Positions 8,149 to 16,440 of a stretch of 64,000 nucleotides of DNA are shown here, piece by piece. The notes below the pieces were generated by a model. It had not been told where the DNA came from, ran no database searches, and saw only the letters and a program-made list of their open reading frames with translations. Numbering within the stretch: the first letter of the stretch is position 1; every line of letters begins with the position of its first letter. A program made the translations under genes and the position numbers. Origin of the DNA: Mycobacterium simiae (GTDB lineage: Bacteria > Actinomycetota > Actinomycetes > Mycobacteriales > Mycobacteriaceae); the NCBI RefSeq assembly GCF_010727605.1, contig NZ_AP022568.1, forward strand, positions 5,270,001 to 5,334,000, in the 5' to 3' direction.

Positions 8149-9732
8149 CTATCCGTAGTGGGCGGGGCCGGTGCGCGGCGAGACGTCCGATATTTGGTCC
8201 ACTCGGAACAGGGGGACAGCGCGGCACAGGGTGGTGAGGTTGCGGCCGGCGATCATGACGGTGCGGTCGGGTCGGATCACTGCGGCCTTGACGTGATGGC
8301 GGTTCAGCCAGTGGGCCAGCTCAGTTCCGGCGGCGGCATGGACCGTGCGGGCGCCGCGTGCCGCCACGATGTCCTGCTGCGACGGAGTCAGGTCGACGGT
8401 GGTGATCACGCCGAAGCCTGTTCCCAATGCGTCGTCGAGCCGACAGCCGTCGCCCGAGTCTGCGTTTGGGCAGAGCCGCCCCGCGATACGACGGGTGGTC
8501 GGTGTGCGGTGCACTAGTGTCGAGGACCGTAGCGGCGGGGTCTGCGAATCGGTGATCTTCGCCCGTAGTCCAGGCACCAGGTGCAGGCGGGGCAGCACGA
8601 CGGCGCGCGTGGCCGCGCCGAGCCGGCCCCCAAAGGTCATGGCGCGTCCAACGTTGAGCGCCAGGGTGATCATGGCGCGGGCATGCGGCCGTCGCTCGGC
8701 TTCGTAGCTGTCGAGCATGCTGGACGCGAGATCTCGGCGCTGGACCGCGGCGATCTTCCACGCCAAGTTCATCGCGTCGCGCAGTCCGGCACCCATGCCC
8801 TGACCAATGAACGGTGGGGTGAGATGGGCCGCGTCACCGAGCAAGAAAATGTTCCCGCGCCGCCAGCGGTCGGCGATCTGAGCGCGGAAGGTGTACTCGG
8901 CGACCCGTAGGACGCGCAGGTCCGCGTCGGTAACGTGACGCGTCCACGGCGCGATCAGTGGCCGTAGGGCGGCCAGGGTGGCGTATTCGTCGACCGATTC
9001 GTGATCGAGCAGCGCGAATTCCCAGCGGTACCTCGTGGACCCGATACGCATGTAGGTCCCCGCCCGCTGCCTGTCGCAGACCTGATGCACGCCGTCCCAC
9101 TGCTGTAGATCGGCAGTGCTGGTGATGTCGACGACCAGCCAGCGCTGGTCGAATTTGAGGTTGCGCATCGACGCGCCGATGGCGCCGCGCACCGTGCTGT
9201 TGGCGCCGTCGCAGCCCAGCACGTAGTCGGCGCTGATCACTGACTCGAGGTTGGTCATGCGGTCGCGGATCCGCAGGTGTAGCGGACCCGCCGCCGCGGT
9301 TTCGGTAACCCCGAGGACCTCGACGTCACCCCGGAACCGGGCGTGCGGAAAACGGGCGAGATTGCGGCGGAGCAACTCCTCGAGTTCGGGTTGGTCGAAC
9401 ATGCTTGCCGCTGGAAAGCCGTTCTGCGTCACCGAGGTGTCGCGCCGGAATTCGGCCAATACCGTCAGATTTCGGAGCACCAAGCGCAGACCGCGGGCTG
9501 GACGGGAGATCGCGGCGAAGTCGTCGGCGATGCCGAGCCGGGCCAAGATGCGGTAGACCTCGTCATCGAGGTGCACGGCGCGCGGCTGCGGATAGACCTG
9601 CGGCCACCGGTCCAGCACCAGGGTGTCCACGCCGTACTGCGCGAGCAACGTTGCCGCGGTGATACCGGTCGGACCGCCGCCCACAATGGCCACCGAAACG
9701 TGCTCAGCGGGCACGCCATTGGGGGCGCTCAT
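8149..9732 (-). CDS. FAD-dependent aromatic monooxygenase (MhpA/FdeE-like)
   Basis: About 527 residues, with the FAD motif SVAIVGGGPTGITAATLLAQYG at the N-terminus, GCDGANSTVRGAIG in the middle, and LLGDAAHLTPPFIGQGMGAGLRDAMNLAWK in the second FAD region. That last motif is the signature of 3-(3-hydroxyphenyl)propionate hydroxylase-type enzymes. The ATG at 9732 overlaps the FAH stop codon (ATGA), so the two are translationally coupled. Expected role is ring hydroxylation before meta-cleavage by the VOC dioxygenase encoded two genes upstream. It differs clearly from the plus-strand hydroxylase at 4901, so this is a parallel pathway and not a recent duplication. Confidence 0.9.
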   Translation of the reverse strand: MSAPNGVPAEHVSVAIVGGGPTGITAATLLAQYGVDTLVLDRWPQVYPQPRAVHLDDEVYRILARLGIADDFAAISRPARGLRLVLRNLTVLAEFRRDTSVTQNGFPAASMFDQPELEELLRRNLARFPHARFRGDVEVLGVTETAAAGPLHLRIRDRMTNLESVISADYVLGCDGANSTVRGAIGASMRNLKFDQRWLVVDITSTADLQQWDGVHQVCDRQRAGTYMRIGSTRYRWEFALLDHESVDEYATLAALRPLIAPWTRHVTDADLRVLRVAEYTFRAQIADRWRRGNIFLLGDAAHLTPPFIGQGMGAGLRDAMNLAWKIAAVQRRDLASSMLDSYEAERRPHARAMITLALNVGRAMTFGGRLGAATRAVVLPRLHLVPGLRAKITDSQTPPLRSSTLVHRTPTTRRIAGRLCPNADSGDGCRLDDALGTGFGVITTVDLTPSQQDIVAARGARTVHAAAGTELAHWLNRHHVKAAVIRPDRTVMIAGRNLTTLCRAVPLFRVDQISDVSPRTGPAHYG

Positions 9733-10667
9733 GCGTGGCGCACCGCCAACCGTTGGACACCGAGATCGATGGCGTCGTCGTCGGTGGCAATCGACGCCTC
9801 GACGACGTCGCCGTGCTGCAGATACTTCGGGTTCTTCGCCTGACGTGAGAAAAAAGCTTTCCACTTGACGGCCGGCGGTAGCAGGTTGCCGATGATCTCG
9901 ATCGGCTTGGGCGGAGCGGTCAGCGCGGTGCCGGCCGGGGTGCCGGTGAGGATCAGGTCGCCAGCCGCCAGGTCTTGGAATCGTGTCAGTGATTGCAGTG
10001 CTTGGAGCGGCCGATAGAGCATGTCGCCGTCGACGACCGAATTCTGGCGTTCCTCACCGCTGACACTCAGCCGCAGCCGCAGGTCGCCGAATCGGGCCAG
10101 CTCGGAAGGATCGACGAGGACCAGCGCCGGTCCCACCGGCGTGAAGGTCGGGTACGACTTCGCCTCGTAGAACTGCGTTTGCGGCAGTTGGATGTCGCGC
10201 GCGGACACGTCATTGGTGATGGTCAGACCGGCGATGTACTCGGCCAGGTTCGCGTCAGTGATCGTGGTGCCCACCGGGATGTCGCGCCCGATCACGAGGC
10301 CGATTTCGACCTCGTAGTCCAGCAGCTGCACATGTGGCGGGCGGACGATCTCGCCGAAGGGCCCGGTAATGGACGCCGACGACTTCCGAAAGAAGGTCAG
10401 CGGCACCGTCTTTGGGTCCATACCGGCATCGATGACGTGGGACTCGAAGTTGGTCATTTGGGCGACGACGCGGCACGGGGTGGTCACCGGCGACAGCAGC
10501 TTCAGTTCGTCGAGGGCGACAGTGCCGGCGGTGGCGGCGGCCGCGTCGGTGGCGGCTTTGTCGGTGAGGAGTTCGGCCGTGGTGGTGGCGCTGGTGTTGA
10601 TGCGGGCGGCGCCCGTGGCGTTTTGCACCCACCAGCCGTCGGCGGTGCGGAGGACGGAAATGGTCAC
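9729..10667 (-). CDS. Fumarylacetoacetate hydrolase (FAH) family protein
   Basis: A 312-residue FAH-fold enzyme. Characteristic blocks are LLSPVTTPCRVVAQMTNFESH, LLDYEVEIGLVIGRDIP, AGLTITNDVSARDIQ, GPALVLVDP and AAGDLILTGTPAG. It starts at a GTG that overlaps the stop of the VOC dioxygenase gene (GTGA) and ends overlapping the hydroxylase start (ATGA), so all three are translationally coupled. Likely function is hydrolysis of the ring-cleavage product, as FdeD- or MhpC-type steps do. The substrate is inferred only from context. Confidence 0.9.
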   Translation of the reverse strand: MTISVLRTADGWWVQNATGAARINTSATTTAELLTDKAATDAAAATAGTVALDELKLLSPVTTPCRVVAQMTNFESHVIDAGMDPKTVPLTFFRKSSASITGPFGEIVRPPHVQLLDYEVEIGLVIGRDIPVGTTITDANLAEYIAGLTITNDVSARDIQLPQTQFYEAKSYPTFTPVGPALVLVDPSELARFGDLRLRLSVSGEERQNSVVDGDMLYRPLQALQSLTRFQDLAAGDLILTGTPAGTALTAPPKPIEIIGNLLPPAVKWKAFFSRQAKNPKYLQHGDVVEASIATDDDAIDLGVQRLAVRHA

Positions 10668-11806
10668 AAGATCGCTACTTTCAATAATCCGATGAGACGG
10701 TTGAAGTCGAATTCGTTGTCCGCGCGCAGGGCGGTGAGCATCGAGGCCATCTGATGGCGAGCCGCGCGCGGGTCGGCGTCGAGGAAGTCTTTGGTCGCCG
10801 GTGGCCCCCACTGCGCCAGGCCCGATGCGGTGAAGGGCGCCCAGCCGGGTTCGAGGGTGTTGTCGAACATGTCGCCGTCGGTGAAGTGTTCGACGAGGAA
10901 GCCGTCGGGGTCGCGCCAATAGTCGAACAATTGGCTGCCCTGGATGTGGCGACCGATACCCCAGGATCGGTGGTAGCCCCGTTCGCGCAGGTACTCGCCG
11001 CCGGCGGCGAGCGCGTCGAGATCGCTGACTTCGTAGGCGGAGTGGATGTAGCGGTTGGCCGGACCGAGCGCCAGGGCGAGGGTGTGGTGATCGGCCGGGG
11101 TGGTGCCGCGGTCGCAGCGGATGAAACTCATTGCCGGCCCGCGGGCGCGCTGGCGGGGGAAGAACAGGAAGTCGCTGACGATCATTCCGAAGGTGTCCAG
11201 ATACCAGTTGAGTGTGCGCAGGTAGGTGGTGGACTGCAGCACGACGTGACCGAGGCGTTGCACGCGAGCGGGCACGCGAGGCGGCCGCACGGTGGCGTTG
11301 ATCCGCGTGTCCTCGGGCCCGGTGTTGACGACCTGCGGGGTCTGAGCGGGTTGGCCCGGCAGCTCGTGAAGACCAGCGACGACCTTGACCGCCATGCCGC
11401 TGGGATCGGTCAGCTGCACCGCCGCTCCCCCGATCGACTCCGGAAGCGGCTGCAGCCGGGCACCGGTTTTGTCGGCCAGCCGCACCAGGTCGACCTCGTC
11501 GGCCGCGCGCAAGGCGAGTCCGGCGAACCGGGTGCGCTGCCCGCGACGCAGCATGACGCACGCCGAACCGGCGTTGGTGCCGCGCAGATGCAACTGGTGG
11601 GGTTCACGCAGGGCGATGCCGAATCCAAAAGCCCGGGCGAAGGCCTCCGCGCGAACCAAGTCGGGCTTATCGAACTCCAGCCAGGCGATATCGGCAACCC
11701 GCATGATCGGATCCCTCGAGCGACCGGGATGCTCCCCGTGCAAGGCGCCCTGATCGTTGTGCAGACCCGTGTGCCCGTCGCCCTTGGGCGTCACCGTCCG
11801 TGCCAC
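10664..11806 (-). CDS. VOC-family extradiol ring-cleavage dioxygenase (two-domain)
   Basis: About 380 residues with two VOC modules. The C-terminal module carries the probable Fe(II) ligands His in RLGHVVLQS, His in RYIHSAYEV and Glu in DGFLVEHFTD, as in catechol 2,3-dioxygenase-type enzymes. GTG 11806 is chosen because AAGGAG lies 8 bases before it. ATG 11704 (preceded by GAGGGA) would remove 34 residues of weakly structured leader and is a real alternative. It is the first gene of the minus-strand unit and faces a TetR gene. It probably opens a dihydroxylated aromatic ring. Confidence 0.85.
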   Translation of the reverse strand: MARTVTPKGDGHTGLHNDQGALHGEHPGRSRDPIMRVADIAWLEFDKPDLVRAEAFARAFGFGIALREPHQLHLRGTNAGSACVMLRRGQRTRFAGLALRAADEVDLVRLADKTGARLQPLPESIGGAAVQLTDPSGMAVKVVAGLHELPGQPAQTPQVVNTGPEDTRINATVRPPRVPARVQRLGHVVLQSTTYLRTLNWYLDTFGMIVSDFLFFPRQRARGPAMSFIRCDRGTTPADHHTLALALGPANRYIHSAYEVSDLDALAAGGEYLRERGYHRSWGIGRHIQGSQLFDYWRDPDGFLVEHFTDGDMFDNTLEPGWAPFTASGLAQWGPPATKDFLDADPRAARHQMASMLTALRADNEFDFNRLIGLLKVAIL

Positions 11807-11830
11807 AACTCTGTCTCCTTCGCTTCGATC

Positions 11831-11887
11831 TGACGAAATCGTCACATACGTATAAACGCTCAGTCAAGTATTCTGACGATATCCTCA
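11831..11887. promoter_or_regulatory. Two 14-base operator-like inverted repeats in divergent promoter
   Basis: TGACGA-AA-TCGTCA at 11831-11844 is a perfect 6-base inverted repeat. TGACGA-TA-TCCTCA at 11874-11887 is the same site with one mismatch, 43 bases further. They lie between the divergent VOC dioxygenase and TetR genes and are the best candidates for TetR binding sites. Four helical turns separate them. The second ends four bases before the annotated TetR ATG. Confidence 0.6.
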
Positions 11888-11890
11888 GGA

Positions 11891-12637
11891 ATGAGCCGAA
11901 CTGATAACCTGTACACCATGGACATGTCCGAGCGCGATGCCACCGAGTCGTCGAGCACGCCGGTCAACCGCCTGGAACGGCGCAAGATGCGCACCCGCAA
12001 CGCCCTAGTGCGGGCCGCGAAAGGGTTTATCGCGCAAGGAAAACTCAGCGTTCCCATCCTGGAGATCACCCAGGCTGCTGATGTGGGTATGGGCTCCTTC
12101 TACAACCACTTCTCGAGCAAGGAGCAGCTGTTCGCCGCGGCCGTGACTGACGCCCTGGATGATCTCGGCGCCCTGCTCGACGGCTTCACCGGATCGATCT
12201 CGGATCCAGCCGAAGCATTTGCCACCAACTATCGCCTGAGCGGACGACTATTCCGGTACCGCCCGCAGGAGGCCGCGCTGCTGCTGGCACACGGAGACTC
12301 CTTGATCCTGTCCGACCGGGGATTATCTCCGCGGGCGCGACGCGACATCGCCGCGGCGATCGATCAAGGGCGGTTCACGATCGGAGATCCCGAACTAGGC
12401 TTGGCCATCGCCGGGGGCATCTTCATCGGCCTGACCACGCTGCTGCGGGAGCGTCCCGAACGTGACACCGACGCCACCGTCGACGCGGTGACCGAACGCC
12501 TCCTGCGGACCCTGGGCATGACCCCCAAACAGGCGAGTACGCTGTGCCGCAAGCCGCTGCCCGATATCTCGTCACTGCGCGAATCGCCCGTCGACTGGCC
12601 CACTCCCGTGGCGCCCGACGACATCGGTTCCCACTGA
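11891..12637 (+). CDS. TetR-family transcriptional regulator
   Basis: A 248-residue regulator. After a ~28-residue leader, the HTH reads RTRNALVRAAKGFIAQGKLS then ILEITQAADVGMGSFYNHFSSKEQLF, the TetR signature. The rest is the helical effector domain. It diverges from the ring-cleavage operon (dioxygenase, FAH, hydroxylase, P450) across a region with two matching inverted repeats, so it probably represses that operon until an aromatic ligand binds. ATG 11891 has no ribosome site at proper distance. ATG 11918 or 11924 could be the true start, or the mRNA could be leaderless. Confidence 0.88.
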   Translation: MSRTDNLYTMDMSERDATESSSTPVNRLERRKMRTRNALVRAAKGFIAQGKLSVPILEITQAADVGMGSFYNHFSSKEQLFAAAVTDALDDLGALLDGFTGSISDPAEAFATNYRLSGRLFRYRPQEAALLLAHGDSLILSDRGLSPRARRDIAAAIDQGRFTIGDPELGLAIAGGIFIGLTTLLRERPERDTDATVDAVTERLLRTLGMTPKQASTLCRKPLPDISSLRESPVDWPTPVAPDDIGSH

Positions 12638-12859
12638 ACGGTCAGGCTTCCGCCCGTGCGCTTTGATGTCGGAAGTTGTTGCGCCTCAAGCTCTTCAGCT
12701 CAGCGTGTGTATTCAATGGGTTTGACCTTCGGCATGGTCGGGCTGCTGCCTTAGCGACCACTGCCCACCAAACTCGGCACTGCGGTGATGCCCGAAATGG
12801 TTCCTGCCCCGAGATCCGATGGTGGCGGCGTAAACCCATTCCCATCATATGGCGGAGAT

Positions 12860-12880
12860 GGGGTCTTGCGGCAAGGCCCC
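12860..12880 (+). promoter_or_regulatory. Rifamycin-associated element (RAE)-like inverted repeat upstream of arr
   Basis: GGGGTCTTGC and GCAAGGCCCC face each other across one G, with a single G-T pair as the only imperfection. It ends 48 bases before the arr start. The sequence closely resembles the GGGGCTTGC...GCAAG-CCCC inverted repeat known upstream of rifamycin-inactivation genes in actinomycetes, which mediates rifamycin induction. Position and match are seen directly; the regulatory role is by analogy. Confidence 0.8.
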
Positions 12881-12928
12881 CTCTCGGGTGCAGAATCGCC
12901 CCGCAGCTCACTCAACGGGAGGTTGTTG

Positions 12929-13366
12929 ATGGCAGAGATGGCGGACACACCGGAGCGGTTTATAGCGCATGAGTCTGGGGCGTACTTCCACGGCACCAAG
13001 GCAGATCTCCGGGTCGGTGATTTTCTGATGCCTGGGTATCCGTCGAATTATCGGCCGGGGCACGTCGCGAATCACGTCTATATGACGAAGGTGCTCGACG
13101 GTGCCGTCCTGGCGGCGGAGATGGCTGTCGGAACGGGCCGGTGTCGCGTTTACATCGTGGAGCCGCAGGATCACGTCGAGGACGACCCGAACGTGACCGA
13201 CAAGAAATTTCCGGGCAACCCCACGCATTCCTATCGCAGCCGAAACCCCGTGAAGGTCGTCGGGGAGGTCACCGACTGGGTCGGGCATTCTCCTGAATAC
13301 CTAGAGAAGTTCCGCGCCGGCCTAGAAGAACTCAGACGCCAAGGAAACGCCGTGCTCTACGACTAA
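12929..13366 (+). CDS. arr: Rifamycin NAD+ ADP-ribosyltransferase Arr
   Basis: A 145-residue enzyme that inactivates rifamycins by ADP-ribosylating the ansa-chain hydroxyl. Family hallmarks are YFHGTKADLRVGDFL, PGHVANHVYMTKVLDGAVLAAEMA, RVYIVEPQDHVEDDPNVTDKKFPGNPTHSYRSRNP and VVGEVTDWV. Length matches known Arr proteins (~140). ATG 12929 is chosen because GGGAGG precedes it by 7 bases; the frame is open further upstream but without Arr-like sequence. It is monocistronic, with an RAE-like inverted repeat just upstream, so it is probably rifampicin-inducible. Confidence 0.93.
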   Translation: MAEMADTPERFIAHESGAYFHGTKADLRVGDFLMPGYPSNYRPGHVANHVYMTKVLDGAVLAAEMAVGTGRCRVYIVEPQDHVEDDPNVTDKKFPGNPTHSYRSRNPVKVVGEVTDWVGHSPEYLEKFRAGLEELRRQGNAVLYD

Positions 13367-13685
13367 CCGCCGCCTCCACCGAGCTCGCACCGCAGGCTAT
13401 CTAGGCGGACGGGCCCGCCACGATCATCGGAGTGGCGACGTCGCGCCCACACAATATGGCCCAATCGAACGAGATGACTTCGGTGGAAGTCAAAAGCCGT
13501 TGTACGACAAGACGATCCGACGGTGGAGACTGGGTCAACTAAGGTTTTCTATTCATCAATCGTGCTGTGCCCCGGTGGTGGCTCGCCTTTCGCCCGCTCA
13601 ACGCCGGCCGCCTCCGCCGGAGCGTACGGGACGTTCGTCGCGCACACTAGAACACGCATCCGACGCTTGGAGGACCGATACCAGA
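13367..13685. other. Intergenic stretch between arr and GMC oxidoreductase gene
   Basis: No convincing gene in these 319 bases. It holds the hairpin at 13475-13492 and GGAGG about 12 bases before the GMC start. The GMC reading frame is open back to 13500, but the leader lacks family similarity. Confidence 0.6.
13475..13492 (+). terminator. Small perfect hairpin downstream of arr
   Basis: TGACTTC-GGTG-GAAGTCA is a 7-base stem with a 4-base loop, followed by CAAAAGCC. It lies 109 bases after arr and 194 before the GMC start. It could be a weak terminator or an operator. Confidence 0.35.
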
Positions 13686-15380
13686 ATGAACCCGGTTGCC
13701 GAATTCGACTACATCATCGTGGGGGCCGGCAGCGCGGGCTGCCTGCTCGCTAATCGGCTCAGCGCCAATCGTGATTGCCGTGTGCTCCTGATTGAGGCCG
13801 GCGGCACAGATGATTGGTTCTGGATCAAGGTGCCGGTTGGCTATCTATACACAATCGCCAACCCCCGCACCGATTGGTGTTTTACGACCGAGCCCGACCC
13901 GGGTCTGGCCGGCCGGAGCATTCACTACGCGCGGGGCCGCGTGATCGGCGGCTGCTCGTCGATCAACGCGATGATCCACATGCGCGGACAGGCCAGCGAT
14001 TACGATCTGTGGGCGCAAGCCACCGGCGACGATCGATGGCGTTGGGGCGGCTCGGATTCTCCAGGCGAGACGCTGACGATCTACAAAGAGTTGGAAGACT
14101 ATTTCGGCGGCGCCGACGACTGGCACGGCGTCGGCGGTGAGATCCGCGTCGAGCGCCCGCGTGTGAGCTGGAAGATCTTGGACGCCTGGCAGGCTGCCGC
14201 TGCCCAGCTAGGCATCTCCCCGATCGATGAGTTCAACCGGGGCGTCAACGCCGGCAGTGCGTACTTTCATGTCAACCAACGGCGGGGCCGCCGCTGGTCG
14301 ATGGCCGATGCTTTCCTGCACCCCGTCACCCACCGGCCCAATCTCACCGTCTACATACAAACGCAGGCACTGCGGATTCTGATGGACGACCAGGTTCACG
14401 AGGATCAGCGTCGCGGTGCGTGGACCAGGGCGCAGCAACGCGTTACCGGCCTGCGGTTGCTCAAAGGTGGCAACATCGTCGATGTCCGAGCCCGCCGGGA
14501 GGTGATCCTGAGCGCCGGGGCTATCGGCTCGCCGCATCTGATGCAAGTGTCGGGTCTCGGCCCGGCCGGCCTACTCGCCCAGCATCAAGTGCGGGTGGCC
14601 GTCGATCTGCCAGGAGTGGGCGAAAACCTTCAGGACCACCTGCAGATTCGAACGATCTACCGGGTCCGGGGCGCCCCGACCGTCAACACGCTGTACCGCA
14701 ATTGGATCAGCAGAGCGGGCATGGGACTTCAATACCTGCTGCTGCGATCGGGCCCCATGACCATGCCGCCGTCTACGCTAGGGGCTTTCGCCAAGAGCAA
14801 CCCCGCGCAGGAAAGTGCCGATCTGGAGTGGCATGTGCAGCCCTTGTCGCTGCCGAAATTCGGCGAACCCCTGCACCCCTTCGGAGCGATTACTCCTTCG
14901 GTCTGCAATCTGCGACCCACCTCGCGAGGGCACGTGCGCATGGCCAACGCCGATCCCCTGACCAACCCGAAGATTTCATGCAACTACCTGTCGACTGATA
15001 CCGATCGTCGAACCGCTGTGACCGGCCTCCGGATGACCCGGCAGATCATGGCGGCGCCGGCCCTGGCTCGCTATCGCCCCCAAGAATTGCTTCCCGGCTC
15101 GCAATTGGTGAGCGACGAAGACTTGGAGAAGGCGGCCGGTGAACTCGGTACGACTATATTCCACCCGGTAGGCACCTGTGCGATGGGAGCCTTTGACGCA
15201 CAAGGTCATCCGCGCTCGGCCGCCACAGTGCTCGACACCGACTGCCGGGTGTATCGCGTCGCCGGCCTTCGAGTCGTCGATGCTTCGGCTATGCCCAACA
15301 TCATTTCCGGCAACACCAACGCGCCGGTCATGCTCATCGCCGAGCGCGCAGCACGGGCGATCGTTGGCAAAGTCGGGTGA
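13686..15380 (+). CDS. GMC-family FAD oxidoreductase (choline/alcohol dehydrogenase-like)
   Basis: Glucose-methanol-choline flavoenzyme of 564 residues. It starts with the ADP-binding motif DYIIVGAGSAGCLLANRLS and has GMC signature 1 (GRVIGGCSSINAMIHMRG) and signature 2 (GAIGSPHLMQVSGLGP). The C-terminal catalytic region has FHPVGTCAMG and ISGNTNAPVMLIAERAA, carrying the usual His/Asn pair. ATG 13686 fits the family start and follows GGAGG. Such enzymes oxidise primary or secondary alcohols to aldehydes or ketones; the substrate is unknown. No associated aldehyde dehydrogenase or regulator is adjacent. Confidence 0.9.
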   Translation: MNPVAEFDYIIVGAGSAGCLLANRLSANRDCRVLLIEAGGTDDWFWIKVPVGYLYTIANPRTDWCFTTEPDPGLAGRSIHYARGRVIGGCSSINAMIHMRGQASDYDLWAQATGDDRWRWGGSDSPGETLTIYKELEDYFGGADDWHGVGGEIRVERPRVSWKILDAWQAAAAQLGISPIDEFNRGVNAGSAYFHVNQRRGRRWSMADAFLHPVTHRPNLTVYIQTQALRILMDDQVHEDQRRGAWTRAQQRVTGLRLLKGGNIVDVRARREVILSAGAIGSPHLMQVSGLGPAGLLAQHQVRVAVDLPGVGENLQDHLQIRTIYRVRGAPTVNTLYRNWISRAGMGLQYLLLRSGPMTMPPSTLGAFAKSNPAQESADLEWHVQPLSLPKFGEPLHPFGAITPSVCNLRPTSRGHVRMANADPLTNPKISCNYLSTDTDRRTAVTGLRMTRQIMAAPALARYRPQELLPGSQLVSDEDLEKAAGELGTTIFHPVGTCAMGAFDAQGHPRSAATVLDTDCRVYRVAGLRVVDASAMPNIISGNTNAPVMLIAERAARAIVGKVG

Positions 15381-15586
15381 CAAGTTACCTCACCGTTTTC
15401 GTGATATGGATCCGATGAATAGCTTTGTACGTCAACGCCGATCTCGATCGAGAGCACGCCGACTCATTTCGGACGTGGTGAGGGCATAGCCGAACGGTCA
15501 CCGTTCGGTATCCATTTGGGAATGCAACCGCGTTTCGGCTAGCGCAGGTCTATCGGTAACATCAGTCACATCGTTAACATCGCGCA

Positions 15587-16414
15587 ATGCACAATGTGCG
15601 CCCGCCGGCCAGCGATCTGCGACTGCGAACGGTCTCCCGTCGCGACGCGCTGCGCTACGCTGCTGCGTTGGCCGGTCTGGGTGCCGCATCAGTGGCCTGC
15701 GGCATGCCCAAAGCCGCCGCCGCCGCCCCTCCCCGACTGATTGACTTCGCCGCGCGCCAGATTCCTGCGCAGCAGATCCGAGTTGCCGGCTATAGCGGTG
15801 TGGTCAACTATGTTTCGGAGTCGCGTCCCGGCTCATCGTTTGGCGCCAAGCCGATCACCCGGTCCTACGCCGACTCGTTGAAAGCCGCGGGCCTGGTGAT
15901 CGTCAGCAACTACCAATACGGCAAGCCGGGTGGGTCAGCACCGTCGGACTTCACGCGGGGCTACGCCGGCGGCATCGCGGACGCGCGCACCGCCTGGCAG
16001 CTGCACACCGCCGCGGGCGGCGGCCAGAGTGCACCGATTTTCTTCACCATTGACGAGGACATCGATCGCGACACCTGGAATCGCACTGCGCTGCAGTGGT
16101 TTCGCGGCATCAACTCCGTTCTAGGGGTGCAGCGCACCGGGGTCTATGGAGGCGTCAGGGTGTGTCAGTGGGCCCTGGCCGATGGCGTTGTCGGATCTTC
16201 GAGCACACCAGGCCGCCGGTGGCTCTGGCAAACCCGAGCCTGGTCCGGCAATCAGGTCCACCCCGCCGCTGTTCTCTACCAGCGCGTCGTGAGCACCGCA
16301 TCTAACCCGGGGCCAAAGGTCGGTGGACTCGAAGTCGACGTCAACGACGTCTTGGCCCCCGATTGCGGCCAGTGGAACCTCCATGCGAGCCATCCCGGTG
16401 GAGAGGTACGGTAG
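15587..16414 (+). CDS. Tat-exported DUF1906 glycoside-hydrolase-like protein
   Basis: A 275-residue protein with a twin-arginine signal (SRRDALRYAAALAGLGAASVACG) and an Ala-rich cleavage region before residue 48. The rest (LIDFAARQIPA, GVVNYVSESRPG, PIFFTIDEDID, VGGLEVDVNDV) is the DUF1906 TIM-barrel domain, as in M. tuberculosis Rv2525c, a Tat substrate connected with the cell wall. The acidic DED segment could be catalytic, but the activity of the family is not settled. It is convergent with the LGFP lipoprotein gene. No clear ribosome site precedes the ATG. Confidence 0.85.
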   Translation: MHNVRPPASDLRLRTVSRRDALRYAAALAGLGAASVACGMPKAAAAAPPRLIDFAARQIPAQQIRVAGYSGVVNYVSESRPGSSFGAKPITRSYADSLKAAGLVIVSNYQYGKPGGSAPSDFTRGYAGGIADARTAWQLHTAAGGGQSAPIFFTIDEDIDRDTWNRTALQWFRGINSVLGVQRTGVYGGVRVCQWALADGVVGSSSTPGRRWLWQTRAWSGNQVHPAAVLYQRVVSTASNPGPKVGGLEVDVNDVLAPDCGQWNLHASHPGGEVR

Positions 16415-16440
16415 TGGCGAACTCGCCGCCGGCAGTGGAG

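Noticed and set aside
9733..11561. Very long minus-strand frame upstream of the second FAH gene (610 codons)
   Set aside because: Only the part from GTG 10667 is FAH sequence; the upstream part is Arg-rich and antiparallel to nothing conserved, lying within the dioxygenase gene in another frame.
10754..11833. 359-codon plus-strand frame opposite the VOC dioxygenase
   Set aside because: Shadow of a well-supported dioxygenase gene; no recognisable domain.
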